A DNA stretch of 23,000 nucleotides, taken from positions 1 through 23,000 of the IMG/VR virus record IMGVR_UViG_3300032116_001361; one strand, 5' to 3'. Numbering within the stretch: position 1 is the first letter of the stretch; every line of letters begins with the position of its first letter. The position numbers and the translations under genes were made by a program. Below are positions 16,401 through 23,000 of the stretch, one piece after another. The notes below the pieces were generated by a model. The model had not been told where the DNA came from and ran no database searches. It saw only the letters and a list, made by a program, of their open reading frames with translations. Source of the DNA: a virus.

Positions 16401-16730
16401 GTTCAGTCTGGCCAAAATGAATATTTAGATAAAACAATAAATGAATTTACCGTTCCAGAGCAGGTGACCTTTGAATCAATATGGATTCAAAGAGAAGAAG
16501 ACGCAAAAAGCCTTTCTAAATTTATTAAAGATCAATGGTCAAAAAAACAGTCTGTTTGCGAACTAGAAGTATTTTCAAATCCCTTAATTTCCGTAGGAGA
16601 CATTGTTACAATTAATTATCCTGCTAATGGTCTAAACGGCACACAAAAGTTTATGGTTTCTGGTGTTAATAATTCATTTGATGGGGGGCTAACTACCAAG
16701 ATAACGACTAGATCTATTTATAGTCTATAA
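13440..16730 (+). CDS. Tail hub / tail-associated protein with discoidin-like and lectin-like domains
   Basis: A 1096-residue protein at the tail tip. Residues about 98-160 and onward look like a discoidin/F5-8C-type sandwich (VGANITITYPQAVLTNKIVV then ISHSIPATWTVY). About 235-300 and 325-480 resemble hub strands and helices (SLDALDGAKYLQDIICPGMV; WTDDGETVWNAIQELCRDSQ). About 690-870 reads as a concanavalin-like jelly roll (GGIAFFTSANGLDGYYIKLE; later VVIDARINNFKVTAV and NIAVFSNSNSTFFDYVHAI), apparently inserted. The last 100 residues return to hub character, with ELEVFSNPLISVGDIVTINY and a closing TTKITTRSIYSL. Hub proteins close the tail tube, carry fibres and sometimes bind the cell surface; no lytic motif was seen. 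Its ATG overlaps the previous stop (TAATG). A serine/threonine-rich linker at about 640-680 separates the hub and lectin-like parts. Confidence 0.75.
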   Translation: MISYPAVETLLEEYTTIQTNVGCTIEYNMNSMVDNITVVGTDYVRSSDNAKPYKKLFPASSVIKSFRPVGAGVKYAVFGDVGEHTWKNPKNIDYPLNFRTYYPGIDTYYKYWLSQKSVGANITITYPQAVLTNKIVVRFEISHSIPATWTVYKEGDAVLATGTSSAIKPFTTSGTKNYDSGTLTLYYNGTSWATTEPSTISAPISITSLKLTTGAVSGAHIGVIELSPRWITDLTEHIVDFSISKESSTSADDILPVGKVSANSISMGLVSYEATRKIITYEKGTAFDATKLYMYKSAELKPYIKVYYSGAPYTDSKGLHERVKQGTFYIDNWNTSEFGDISLDALDGAKYLQDIICPGMVCKDTSVAGIIRRLLDNVGFTNYNLNYRTEIENGKTVIKDDSILNPIYWWTDDGETVWNAIQELCRDSQMVATFDENNILQFYTRDYLFKQTTTHWNFNYAKNGNILPDIMSFQKRDLPAVNQVKILWNPVTSSQLIGDGQPIWKSGTSYLGAYSLVQDIPASTSGGGANTEITLFPITVQDVKQIVYNFSGYLVIDSEIIEYDAIEYQYLDTQNTLKKLWITQVSDLQKIANDLYASASADKIIAQTGKVRVKTRGAFGTSAVAHAKTGSITGWSGFENTLRASGENLQGTSTPSSVTNNTASLPSLDKMPPESESKDPDVGTKLIQKSLLQITALGSTSQQSKQYSVAVKNMGINTSGSYYNFGTGLFFKGSQNNTRGSGGIAFFTSANGLDGYYIKLETTSNQPESGSDKPLSIFKVKNGVITNLQDSQTDKTKTLAYLAQGVSYKVDVRVQVKESAVVIDARINNFKVTAVDSVNALSKTSNIAVFSNSNSTFFDYVHAIPLNEKQYSEGIISDQYSGRFGSTTLDFLYGEKLSSGSDNSAIPSGILDEFGTVARELLKVNIKYDSRPAFPIITSLGLNQFVELIGYRLTSFGAEVYVLNNAGTFVPLDDSRFASFSVIGNTIVQSGQNEYLDKTINEFTVPEQVTFESIWIQREEDAKSLSKFIKDQWSKKQSVCELEVFSNPLISVGDIVTINYPANGLNGTQKFMVSGVNNSFDGGLTTKITTRSIYSL

Positions 16731-16731
16731 A

Positions 16732-16740
16732 TGGTATAAT
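16732..16740 (+). promoter_or_regulatory. Extended -10 promoter giving a leaderless mRNA
   Basis: TGGTATAAT combines the TGn extension with a perfect TATAAT (16735-16740). Six adenines (16741-16746) separate it from the ATG at 16747, so a transcript starting at the usual distance would begin on the A of the start codon. No Shine-Dalgarno sequence is present. No good -35 is seen, as is common for extended -10 promoters. Confidence 0.68.
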
Positions 16741-16746
16741 AAAAAA

Positions 16747-17145
16747 ATGGGAACTCAAGATAAAAGCAAGCCCTCGATAAGTAGCCAACCACACGCTGCC
16801 GCTATTGTTACAGTAGATGGCTCGGAGCTTGATTTTTTTACTAACACTAATTATCTAGCAAAAGAGCTGCCTCAGTTTGCAGCAGCAAGAAACTCTGGTG
16901 GCCTTGGAAGCGACGACATAGATGACAATTTGTCCGAAGAAGAAGAGATCGAAGAAGAAGAAGAGACCGAAGAAGAGGAAGAAGAGGAAAACGATGGTCG
17001 ACCAAGCCTCTCAGATATTGAAGTAGTTTCAAACAAAGTAGTTTTTGACGCAGCAAATAATCCTACAGCAACAGTAATTTTTAAAGTTAAAAACAGCAGT
17101 GGAGTAGAATTAAAAGCAATAAACGTAAGAGTGGAGAAAAAATGA
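16747..17145 (+). CDS. Small acidic tail-module protein with a poly-glutamate spacer, function unknown
   Basis: A 132-residue, strongly acidic protein. Residues 1-56 are an N-terminal region with HAAAIVTVDGSELDFFTNTN and YLAKELPQFAAARNSGG. Residues 57-84 are an acidic spacer (Asp-rich, then 16 Glu broken only by one Ile and one Thr, 64-81). Residues 85-132 are a small basic beta unit (SLSDIEVVSNKVVFDAANNP; ATVIFKVKNSSGVELKAINV) that looks like half of an Ig/FN3-type sandwich. I do not recognise the family. Neighbouring hub and fibre genes, and the four-base overlap with the next gene, suggest a tail-tip adaptor holding a fibre, with the charged rod as a spacer or as a cation-binding segment; this is inference. 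Expression appears to depend on the leaderless promoter just upstream, since the stop of the hub gene lies 17 bases away and no ribosome binding site exists. Confidence 0.72.
   Translation: MGTQDKSKPSISSQPHAAAIVTVDGSELDFFTNTNYLAKELPQFAAARNSGGLGSDDIDDNLSEEEEIEEEEETEEEEEEENDGRPSLSDIEVVSNKVVFDAANNPTATVIFKVKNSSGVELKAINVRVEKK
16936..16989 (+). repeat. GAA/GAG triplet tract coding for poly-glutamate
   Basis: Eighteen successive codons, sixteen of them GAA or GAG, interrupted by ATC and ACC. The purine strand is nearly unbroken, so the tract could change length by in-frame slippage without breaking the gene. Confidence 0.85.
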
Positions 17146-18068
17146 TAACAAAATTTGGTAAAAGATTTTTAACAAGCTACCTTTCTGGTGGCAGATCGTT
17201 TTCATCTAAAGAATTAGCTTTTGGAATTGGCTCTACTACTCCCAATGTTAAAGGTAACGATACTAGACTTAATTTTGAATTTTATAGGGTGCCAGTAGAG
17301 CTGTCAAGTTTTAATGTTGTACAAAACGGCGTTGATGGCGATGGAGATCCAGTATATAATTATTCTGTTACTTATAAATCAACAATACCGCAAGATGTGT
17401 CTGGAGTAATTTCTGAAATAGGACTATATCCAGCAGAAAGACAATCATTTAATAACTTTGATAGTAAATTTATTACATCTTTTACAAATGAGTTTAATTG
17501 GTTTGATGGCTCTACTAACCCCACTTCTCAATCTAATACACAAGATTCTAATGGAGCGTATACATTTTTATCAAAGGTTAGTGATAGTATGGTAAGAGTA
17601 GATGTTGCTTCTGGACAAACAAAAGAATACATAAATTCTTTAATATCTGACGATATATCTGGATACAGTATAAATGACACAATTGCTATTGCTTATAAGA
17701 AAGCAGATAATAATGTATCTAAGATTAGAGTAAAGTTTTATAGTTCTGAGCTGGCATATTATTACGTAGATTTTACTCCAGAGTCTGGAACAGGGGATAA
17801 AATACAAGAGCTATCTCTTAACAATCTTTTTTCAAATTATACTGCTTCTCCAAATTTACCAGACCCATCTTCAATTATAAAAATTGGTATAGCAACAACT
17901 GCAACTGGCGGCGCCACAACAGTTTACTTTGATGCTATTAGAATAAATGACGAGGATACTTTTGACCCAGGATATGGATTAATTAGCAGATCTGTTTTGT
18001 CAACACCATTAATTAAGAAACCTGGTAGACCAGTAGATATAGAATATAAGTTACAGTTGGATTTTTAA
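17142..18068 (+). CDS. Tail fibre / baseplate protein with an inserted beta-sandwich (sugar-binding-like) domain
   Basis: A 308-residue protein. Residues 1-110 resemble the N-terminal attachment domain of many tail fibres and baseplate proteins (KELAFGIGSTTPNVKGNDTR, then FYRVPVELSS, then TIPQDVSGVISEIGLYPAER). About 110-275 is a different strand-rich unit with YTFLSKVSDSMVRVDVASGQ, IRVKFYSSELAYYYVDFT and TTVYFDAIRIND, which looks like a galactose-binding/CBM jelly roll. The last 30 residues (LSTPLIKKPGRPVDIEYKLQ and two more) read like the closing strand of the first domain, so the sandwich seems to be inserted into it. The ATG at 17142 overlaps the previous stop (ATGA) with GGAG at 17133-17136. 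The domain order suggests attachment near the hub and display of a surface-binding domain. Family names are from pattern recognition. Confidence 0.68.
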   Translation: MITKFGKRFLTSYLSGGRSFSSKELAFGIGSTTPNVKGNDTRLNFEFYRVPVELSSFNVVQNGVDGDGDPVYNYSVTYKSTIPQDVSGVISEIGLYPAERQSFNNFDSKFITSFTNEFNWFDGSTNPTSQSNTQDSNGAYTFLSKVSDSMVRVDVASGQTKEYINSLISDDISGYSINDTIAIAYKKADNNVSKIRVKFYSSELAYYYVDFTPESGTGDKIQELSLNNLFSNYTASPNLPDPSSIIKIGIATTATGGATTVYFDAIRINDEDTFDPGYGLISRSVLSTPLIKKPGRPVDIEYKLQLDF

Positions 18069-21000
18069 ATGGTATATAGAGGAATATTAATTGATGGTGG
18101 CGGGGGAACATCTGACTATCCAAACGATTTAAATAAAAACAATCAGGTAAAAACTGATCAAGATTACTTTACAATTCCTGTTGTTAATTTAAAAATTAAT
18201 CAGACATATTCTTTTAATTTTCAATGGGCTTACCCAGACGGCAGACTAAGTCCTTGGTCAGATGGGCTATCTTTAACAACCGCTAATCTTCCTAGTTTAG
18301 TGCCCCCTAAATTTTTAAATACAGATTTAAGTTATTTTAACGGTCAATTAATTATTACGTGGAATGGATTAGATGCTAACGGTAATCCTTACACAAAAGC
18401 CTTTGACAGAATAAATGTATATATAAAAGATGAAACGTTAATAGGTTCTCCATATAGGTTAGTTGGGTTTTTAAAATCTGCAGGAACTATTCGTGTAGCG
18501 GTTCCCCCTAGAGCCCATAGCGTAAAGTTAACTGTTGTATCAGTAGATGGAACTGAATCTCTTTTTAGCGAAGCGCAATTTGAAACCCCAAAGCTTGTTC
18601 CAAACACTCTTCCTACAGCACTAGGAGCACAGTGGATAGGCTCAGATTTTAAATTAACCTGGACTCATGATCCAGCCGAAGAATTTTTTAGCTACTATAG
18701 AATATCATTAACTTCAACAAGTGGCAATACTACAAAAGTAATAGAAGTTGTTCCAACATCAGGAGTATCTAATCAATCATATGTTCTTAGCTTATCTCAA
18801 AATAAAGCAATGTTTGGTTTAGTTCAAAGAAATATATCAGCCACAATAAAAATTGTAAATATATATGGCAACGAAGGGTCTCCAGTATCTTTTCCAACAG
18901 CAATTTATGCATCTTCTCTTCCAGCCGCAGTAATTACTGCTTCTCCAATAAGCAATGGGTATAGTGTTTTTTATACAATTCCAGCTAATGCAAATTTTTC
19001 TAAAATAGAAATACAGGAAGTTGAGTCATCTGCAACAACAGCACCAACTACTGGATTTTCAACTGTATTTACTGGATCAAGTAATCCAGCAGTTGTAATT
19101 GTTCCAAATACAAACAAGCGGTGGGTTCGTGCTAGGTTTATGGATGACACAGAGGCATTCGGATCCTATGGAGACGCAGTCCAAGTTGAGCCAACAAATC
19201 CAGTTGTTGTAGATAATACTGGCCCAGACAACGTTGCGTCAGTATCAGCAGTAAGTGGAATTGATACAAGCGGATATTTAGGTTTTAATGCTTACGCAGA
19301 TATATCTTGGCCAGCTGTTACAGGTGGCGGATTACGTGGATATAGAATTAGATTTAGCAATGATAATAATACAACATTTTCTTATGTAGATTCTCCAGGA
19401 TCTGGCACTACATATAGGCTCGGCGGTCTTGCGATAGGCGCAGCTTACAAGATTGCAGTTGCTACATACGATGAATATAACAATACATCTTCCGCATATG
19501 TTGCTGGCCCAGATGTTTTAGTTACTGGAACTCCAGCAGTTACTAATTATATTACTGGAGGACCGTTCCAATTTGGAGTAGGAGTCGGTGCTCCAATAAC
19601 AACTACACAATTTACTGTAACAAATAATGGAACAGGCTCATATTCAATAAATGGCACACCATCACTAACATTAACTTTGTCTCGTGGGGTTACCTATACA
19701 TTTAATATTAATGCCCCAGGTCATCCCTTTTATATTCAAACAACAGGAAACGGATACAACGCTTTAAACGTATTTTCTAGCGGAGTTTCTTTGACTTCTG
19801 GCACAAGATCTTCGGGGGTAATTACATTTCAAGTTCCTCAAAATGCACCAGATACACTTTACTATCAGTGCGAATTTCATCCAGCAATGTATGGTCAAAT
19901 AAACATAATTAACTCAACTACTGGGAATAAGGGTCTATACTTTGACGATAGTAACTATTGGTATTTAAATGCATCTAATAGCGCAAGGCTTAAGGTTGGA
20001 GGATCAAACAGCAACTATCTATATTGGGACGGAGCTACGTTTGCTATAGATGGAAACATTACAGCAAGACAAGGAACATTTAGCGGTAATGTAAGTATTG
20101 CATCTGGAGGTTCTTTATATTCAGGAACTCTTACCACCCAAGGGGCGCTTAGCGGTTCTGGATATATATTAAACAATTTAGGGCTTACTTTTAACTCATC
20201 AACAACAAATGGTATAACAACAATAGATGCATCAACAGGATTATTTACAACATCCAGCGCTAATATTGGTGGATGGAATGTTAATTCTTCATCTGTTAGT
20301 AAAACTTCTAATCAAGGAACAATAACCTTAGACTCTTCTAATGCTCAAATAAGAGCTTCAAGTGCTAGTTACACTGCAGGAATTGCCGCTCCAGATTTAA
20401 ATAACGAAGCGGATATTGTTATTTGGGCAGGCGGTCCTAGAAGTACTTCTTCTAATTTTTATGTAACAGCAAACGGAACAGTTGTAATGAAATCAGCTGT
20501 TATTACTGGATATGCTTCTGAAGGCTCAATAGCTGGGCTTGCAAAAACAGATATGAGTAACGTAACCGTTATTGATGGCGCAAAAATAACTACGGGACAA
20601 ATAAAATCTGCTAACCATACAGTTGGAAACGTTTCTCAGCTTCCATTTTCTGGCTCAGGAACATTAATTGATTTAGCTAATGGATCTATTATTACTCCTC
20701 AATTTTATATTGGATCTGACGGAACAGCTCAATTTAGAGGAACTTTATATGCTGGAATATCAATATCTTCTCCAAGCATAACTAGCGGAACTATTGGTGG
20801 AGCAACAATTACTGTTTCTGATTCATTTACTTCAAGTGGTTTAACAGTAGCAAGTGATTCTGGATTAGGAGATGACGATTCTACTTCTGGAGGAACTCAA
20901 ACAACTGTTGGAAATACAACATTTACCCCAACCCTTACCTTAGCTAATGGAAAAATTTCTTCAACTAGCATACTAAAATTAGAAGGCCAAAGTTATACAG

Positions 21001-21293
21001 AGATACTTTCTGGAGGAACACAGTCTGCAATATTTGATTCAACCAAATCTTCTTTAATATTTTCTACTGGACTATATTTAGGAAATCCAAATACATCTTC
21101 AAGTTCTGAGATACAAAACCATTCTACTCCTTACGTTACAGTAGACGCAAGAATGCGTTTAAGAAGAGGTGCTCCATTAACATACCCTAGCGGAAGTACT
21201 GGAGCATACGTTAGAAACATTTATATTAAAAACACAACAAATAACCCATCTCCTACAACAGGTCATGTCGGCGATATCATGATTACGTATTAG
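18069..21293 (+). CDS. Large tail fibre protein with FN3-type repeats and a cupredoxin-like domain
   Basis: A 1074-residue protein of serial beta domains. Residues 1-75 and about 79-490 form FN3-like units; clear examples are GQLIITWNGLDANGNPYTKA (about 92-111) and AYADISWPAVTGGGLRGYRI (about 411-430, followed by a YKIAVATYDEYNN strand). About 495-617 is a cupredoxin-like domain: LTLTLSRGVTYTFNINAPGH, then PFYIQTT, and YYQCEFHPAMYGQINI, with His552, Cys601, His604 and Met607 in the amicyanin C-x2-H-x2-M arrangement. The remaining 450 residues are Gly/Ser/Thr-rich, low in charge and repetitive (FAIDGNITARQGTFSGNVSI; QFYIGSDGTAQFRGTLYAGI; SITSGTIGGATITV), as in fibre shafts that trimerise, ending with TGHVGDIMITY. 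It starts right after the previous stop (TAAATG) with no ribosome binding site, so it probably depends on coupling. It likely reads the host surface. Confidence 0.82.
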   Translation: MVYRGILIDGGGGTSDYPNDLNKNNQVKTDQDYFTIPVVNLKINQTYSFNFQWAYPDGRLSPWSDGLSLTTANLPSLVPPKFLNTDLSYFNGQLIITWNGLDANGNPYTKAFDRINVYIKDETLIGSPYRLVGFLKSAGTIRVAVPPRAHSVKLTVVSVDGTESLFSEAQFETPKLVPNTLPTALGAQWIGSDFKLTWTHDPAEEFFSYYRISLTSTSGNTTKVIEVVPTSGVSNQSYVLSLSQNKAMFGLVQRNISATIKIVNIYGNEGSPVSFPTAIYASSLPAAVITASPISNGYSVFYTIPANANFSKIEIQEVESSATTAPTTGFSTVFTGSSNPAVVIVPNTNKRWVRARFMDDTEAFGSYGDAVQVEPTNPVVVDNTGPDNVASVSAVSGIDTSGYLGFNAYADISWPAVTGGGLRGYRIRFSNDNNTTFSYVDSPGSGTTYRLGGLAIGAAYKIAVATYDEYNNTSSAYVAGPDVLVTGTPAVTNYITGGPFQFGVGVGAPITTTQFTVTNNGTGSYSINGTPSLTLTLSRGVTYTFNINAPGHPFYIQTTGNGYNALNVFSSGVSLTSGTRSSGVITFQVPQNAPDTLYYQCEFHPAMYGQINIINSTTGNKGLYFDDSNYWYLNASNSARLKVGGSNSNYLYWDGATFAIDGNITARQGTFSGNVSIASGGSLYSGTLTTQGALSGSGYILNNLGLTFNSSTTNGITTIDASTGLFTTSSANIGGWNVNSSSVSKTSNQGTITLDSSNAQIRASSASYTAGIAAPDLNNEADIVIWAGGPRSTSSNFYVTANGTVVMKSAVITGYASEGSIAGLAKTDMSNVTVIDGAKITTGQIKSANHTVGNVSQLPFSGSGTLIDLANGSIITPQFYIGSDGTAQFRGTLYAGISISSPSITSGTIGGATITVSDSFTSSGLTVASDSGLGDDDSTSGGTQTTVGNTTFTPTLTLANGKISSTSILKLEGQSYTEILSGGTQSAIFDSTKSSLIFSTGLYLGNPNTSSSSEIQNHSTPYVTVDARMRLRRGAPLTYPSGSTGAYVRNIYIKNTTNNPSPTTGHVGDIMITY

Positions 21294-21300
21294 GAAATAA

Positions 21301-23000
21301 ATGGGAATTTTTTCTAAAGTAGCTAGCACTGGTTCTTCGACAGACTGGAGAACTACAAAAAAAGTATGGGCTAAAATAAACTCTGGATGGGTAGCAGCTA
21401 CGGGTGTTTTTGCAAAAACAATAAGTGGCTGGGTAAAAATGTGGCCAGGAAATGCTCCATCCGTTAGAGCGTCAGACCCAATAAACATAAGACTTGGCGG
21501 ATATAACGGAACTGTAGCAACTAGCCCACAATTGTTTGCAAGTACGGATGCTGGAACATCTGGAACATTTTTAAAATTGTGGGGAAACGACGGATCTTTT
21601 GATGGAGTAACTCCAATTACTATTTCTAATAGAAGAATGTTATGTTCAGATAACATTGATGGTCAGGTAGAAAGATTTACTTTAACTGGAAATGATACGA
21701 TAGATTTTGCAACGGTAAGTCAAGCCACCAGAGATCTTGCCGAAGGATATTATATTTTTTATCAGTTACGTGCTACAAACGTAGACGGTGTGTTAGAAGC
21801 TTACTCTCCACCAATTAAAGTTATTAAAAGAAAACCAGCCCTGCTAAGCTATACAGTTTTTTCTGAAACAGGTGGGGTCCTACAAGGACAAAGCGGATTT
21901 GGTTCGCTTGATGTTATTGAAATTAATGCTCAAATAAGATGGGGCTGGTGGATAAAGCCAGGAGGGTATTTAGGAGGAACTCCACTACTAAGATGGTGGA
22001 AAAATACCAGTAAATCTCCTGGGGGTACATTATTAAAATCAATTAATATTGAAACTGGGTACGATTATGTTTCTCAATCAGTTGACCCTAATTATACTTC
22101 TGATACAAATACTTCAAACGTTTTAACAATATATAATAATTATGGTGTAGGCCTTACCCCGCTTCAAGCGGGGGAATATATTGTTGCTGAACTTTATTTA
22201 GAAAATTCTTATACAGCACATTATGCTTCCCCAGTTAGCTATTGGGGTTCTACTGGGTCGGCCCCTAGCTTAACAAGCGTAAGTTTAAGAACCTACGATG
22301 GTCAAGTAGACACCGTAATGGACAATCAGTCTGATCCCAGAATTGTATCTCAAGCTTATTTTGAAATAGTTGCTCAGGTAGCGGACTATGAATCTGGCAC
22401 AACTTTTAATTTTGAGCCAAGAATTTACAAAGCTGACACAGGGGTTTATTTAAATTACGATAGCGGTGCTACAGCATCAAATGGATTTCCTGTAGACGTT
22501 TCTCCGTATTCTGTATCACAATCTGGAACAACCGCTACTGTTATATGGAGAACTTATATAAATTCAAACTTTTTAACTGGATCTCCAACATACGGAGGCG
22601 GCCAAGCAAAATATTGGTTTGAGTTTAGATTAAGTGCTACAAAGCCTGGTGGATCTCCATCTTATTATACGGGATCAGTATTTTCTAATCATGGCAATTC
22701 TACTCTAATTCCAACATATTTGTATGGATCTAGCGGAGGTGCAATATATATTCATTCACATACGCAAAGCGTATTGTCTGCTAATAATTATAATCCTGGC
22801 AATGCCCCACAAACGGTAAGATTTTCAATTACTGGAGACTCATATCCTTCAGGATACGCCTCTTATCCAAGATCATATGGAATAGATTTTGGTGATGGAG
22901 TAATAGAAAACATTGAATGGCCTACTGGAACAAACAATCCTTCCTATACAACTTGGGATCATACTTATACAACAAATGGAACATATACTGCAAGACTAAT
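21301..23000 (+). CDS. Large minor tail protein with Trp-rich repeat and PKD-type domain (3' end outside window)
   Basis: The frame is open from the ATG at 21301 to the right edge, giving 566 residues of an unfinished protein. TAGGAAATAA just before the ATG offers a weak ribosome binding site. The N-terminus carries a tandem 14-residue motif: VWAKINSGW (22-30) and VFAKTISGW (36-44), followed by VKMW. Similar Trp/Lys motifs occur at the start of actinophage minor tail proteins and probably serve attachment. An Ig/FN3-like part follows (about 50-180, ending in EAYSPPIKVI), then two larger strand-rich regions with many Trp and Tyr (about 180-340 and 345-500). Near the edge a PKD-type domain begins: DFGDG at 529-533 and DHTYTTNGTYTARL. 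PKD domains are common in surface-binding proteins. The C-terminal receptor-binding part is not visible. The call rests on domain style and position. Confidence 0.78.
   Translation, partial: MGIFSKVASTGSSTDWRTTKKVWAKINSGWVAATGVFAKTISGWVKMWPGNAPSVRASDPINIRLGGYNGTVATSPQLFASTDAGTSGTFLKLWGNDGSFDGVTPITISNRRMLCSDNIDGQVERFTLTGNDTIDFATVSQATRDLAEGYYIFYQLRATNVDGVLEAYSPPIKVIKRKPALLSYTVFSETGGVLQGQSGFGSLDVIEINAQIRWGWWIKPGGYLGGTPLLRWWKNTSKSPGGTLLKSINIETGYDYVSQSVDPNYTSDTNTSNVLTIYNNYGVGLTPLQAGEYIVAELYLENSYTAHYASPVSYWGSTGSAPSLTSVSLRTYDGQVDTVMDNQSDPRIVSQAYFEIVAQVADYESGTTFNFEPRIYKADTGVYLNYDSGATASNGFPVDVSPYSVSQSGTTATVIWRTYINSNFLTGSPTYGGGQAKYWFEFRLSATKPGGSPSYYTGSVFSNHGNSTLIPTYLYGSSGGAIYIHSHTQSVLSANNYNPGNAPQTVRFSITGDSYPSGYASYPRSYGIDFGDGVIENIEWPTGTNNPSYTTWDHTYTTNGTYTARL
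22157..22173. repeat. GC-rich perfect inverted repeat inside the last gene
   Basis: CCCCGCTT (22157-22164) and AAGCGGGG (22166-22173) are exact complements around one C. It is the most GC-rich short palindrome of the window and lies inside coding sequence (TPLQAGE). There is no T run after it, so it is not a classical terminator. Confidence 0.4.

Noticed and set aside
18069-21293. Diversity-generating retroelement target in the fibre genes
   Set aside because: No reverse transcriptase gene, template/variable repeat pair or C-type-lectin-like terminal domain was seen in the window.
21177-21656. Open frame of 159 codons on the minus strand across the junction of the last two genes
   Set aside because: Both + strand genes are protein-like across the region; the minus-strand translation has no recognisable motif and no start signals.
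1-23000. tRNA genes, CRISPR arrays, insertion sequences or attachment sites
   Set aside because: No cloverleaf-like sequence with a T-loop, no regularly spaced repeats, no transposase and no flanking direct repeats were seen.

Overview
The window is a continuous stretch of the virion-structure module of a tailed double-stranded DNA phage with a long non-contractile tail (siphovirus layout). All supported genes lie on the + strand and are packed almost without gaps. The order is classical: C-terminus of a protease/scaffold-type protein, major capsid protein, a small conserved head protein, head-tail connector, head stopper, neck/tail-completion protein, tail terminator, major tail protein, tail assembly chaperones made by -1 frameshifting, a 2180-residue tape measure protein, a small distal-tail-type protein, a large tail hub, and then a host-recognition module of four genes, the last cut by the window edge. 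No integrase, lysis, replication, tRNA or packaging gene is visible. Both edges cut through genes. No stretch longer than about 300 bases lacks a gene.

Host: the DNA is AT-rich and most genes favour A/T-ending codons and AGA for arginine. Gene order, the TP901-type tape measure with repeated Gly-Gly/Pro-Gly motifs, the Trp-rich N-terminus of the last protein and one well-formed leaderless promoter suit a phage of an AT-rich, probably aquatic, actinobacterium. That assignment is inference; nothing here proves the host.

Region by region: 1-1519 ends the capsid assembly block (scaffold-like coiled coil, capsid protein) and closes with a strong terminator. A fresh promoter at 1571-1599 starts the connector/neck/tail-terminator block (1627-4732). 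A second break (weak terminator, possible promoter) precedes the major tail protein (4854-5606), which is followed by another strong terminator and another promoter (5658-5686). That promoter serves the chaperones and tape measure (5716-12934) and then the tail tip (12937-16730). An extended -10 element at 16732-16740 lies exactly where it would make a leaderless mRNA for the acidic protein at 16747, so the fibre module (16747 to the end) probably has its own transcript. The two most abundant virion proteins are thus each insulated by a terminator, and both also use a distinct, CGY-rich arginine codon set.

The most interesting items are: (1) a cupredoxin-like domain inside the 1074-residue tail fibre with a full amicyanin-type set of copper ligands (His552, Cys601, His604, Met607); (2) the leaderless promoter in front of a small protein that is split by a run of 16 glutamates; (3) a complete -1 frameshift signal, slippery CCCAAAC plus a two-tier stem-loop 5 nt downstream; and (4) several sugar-binding-like beta-sandwich domains apparently inserted into the hub and fibre proteins.
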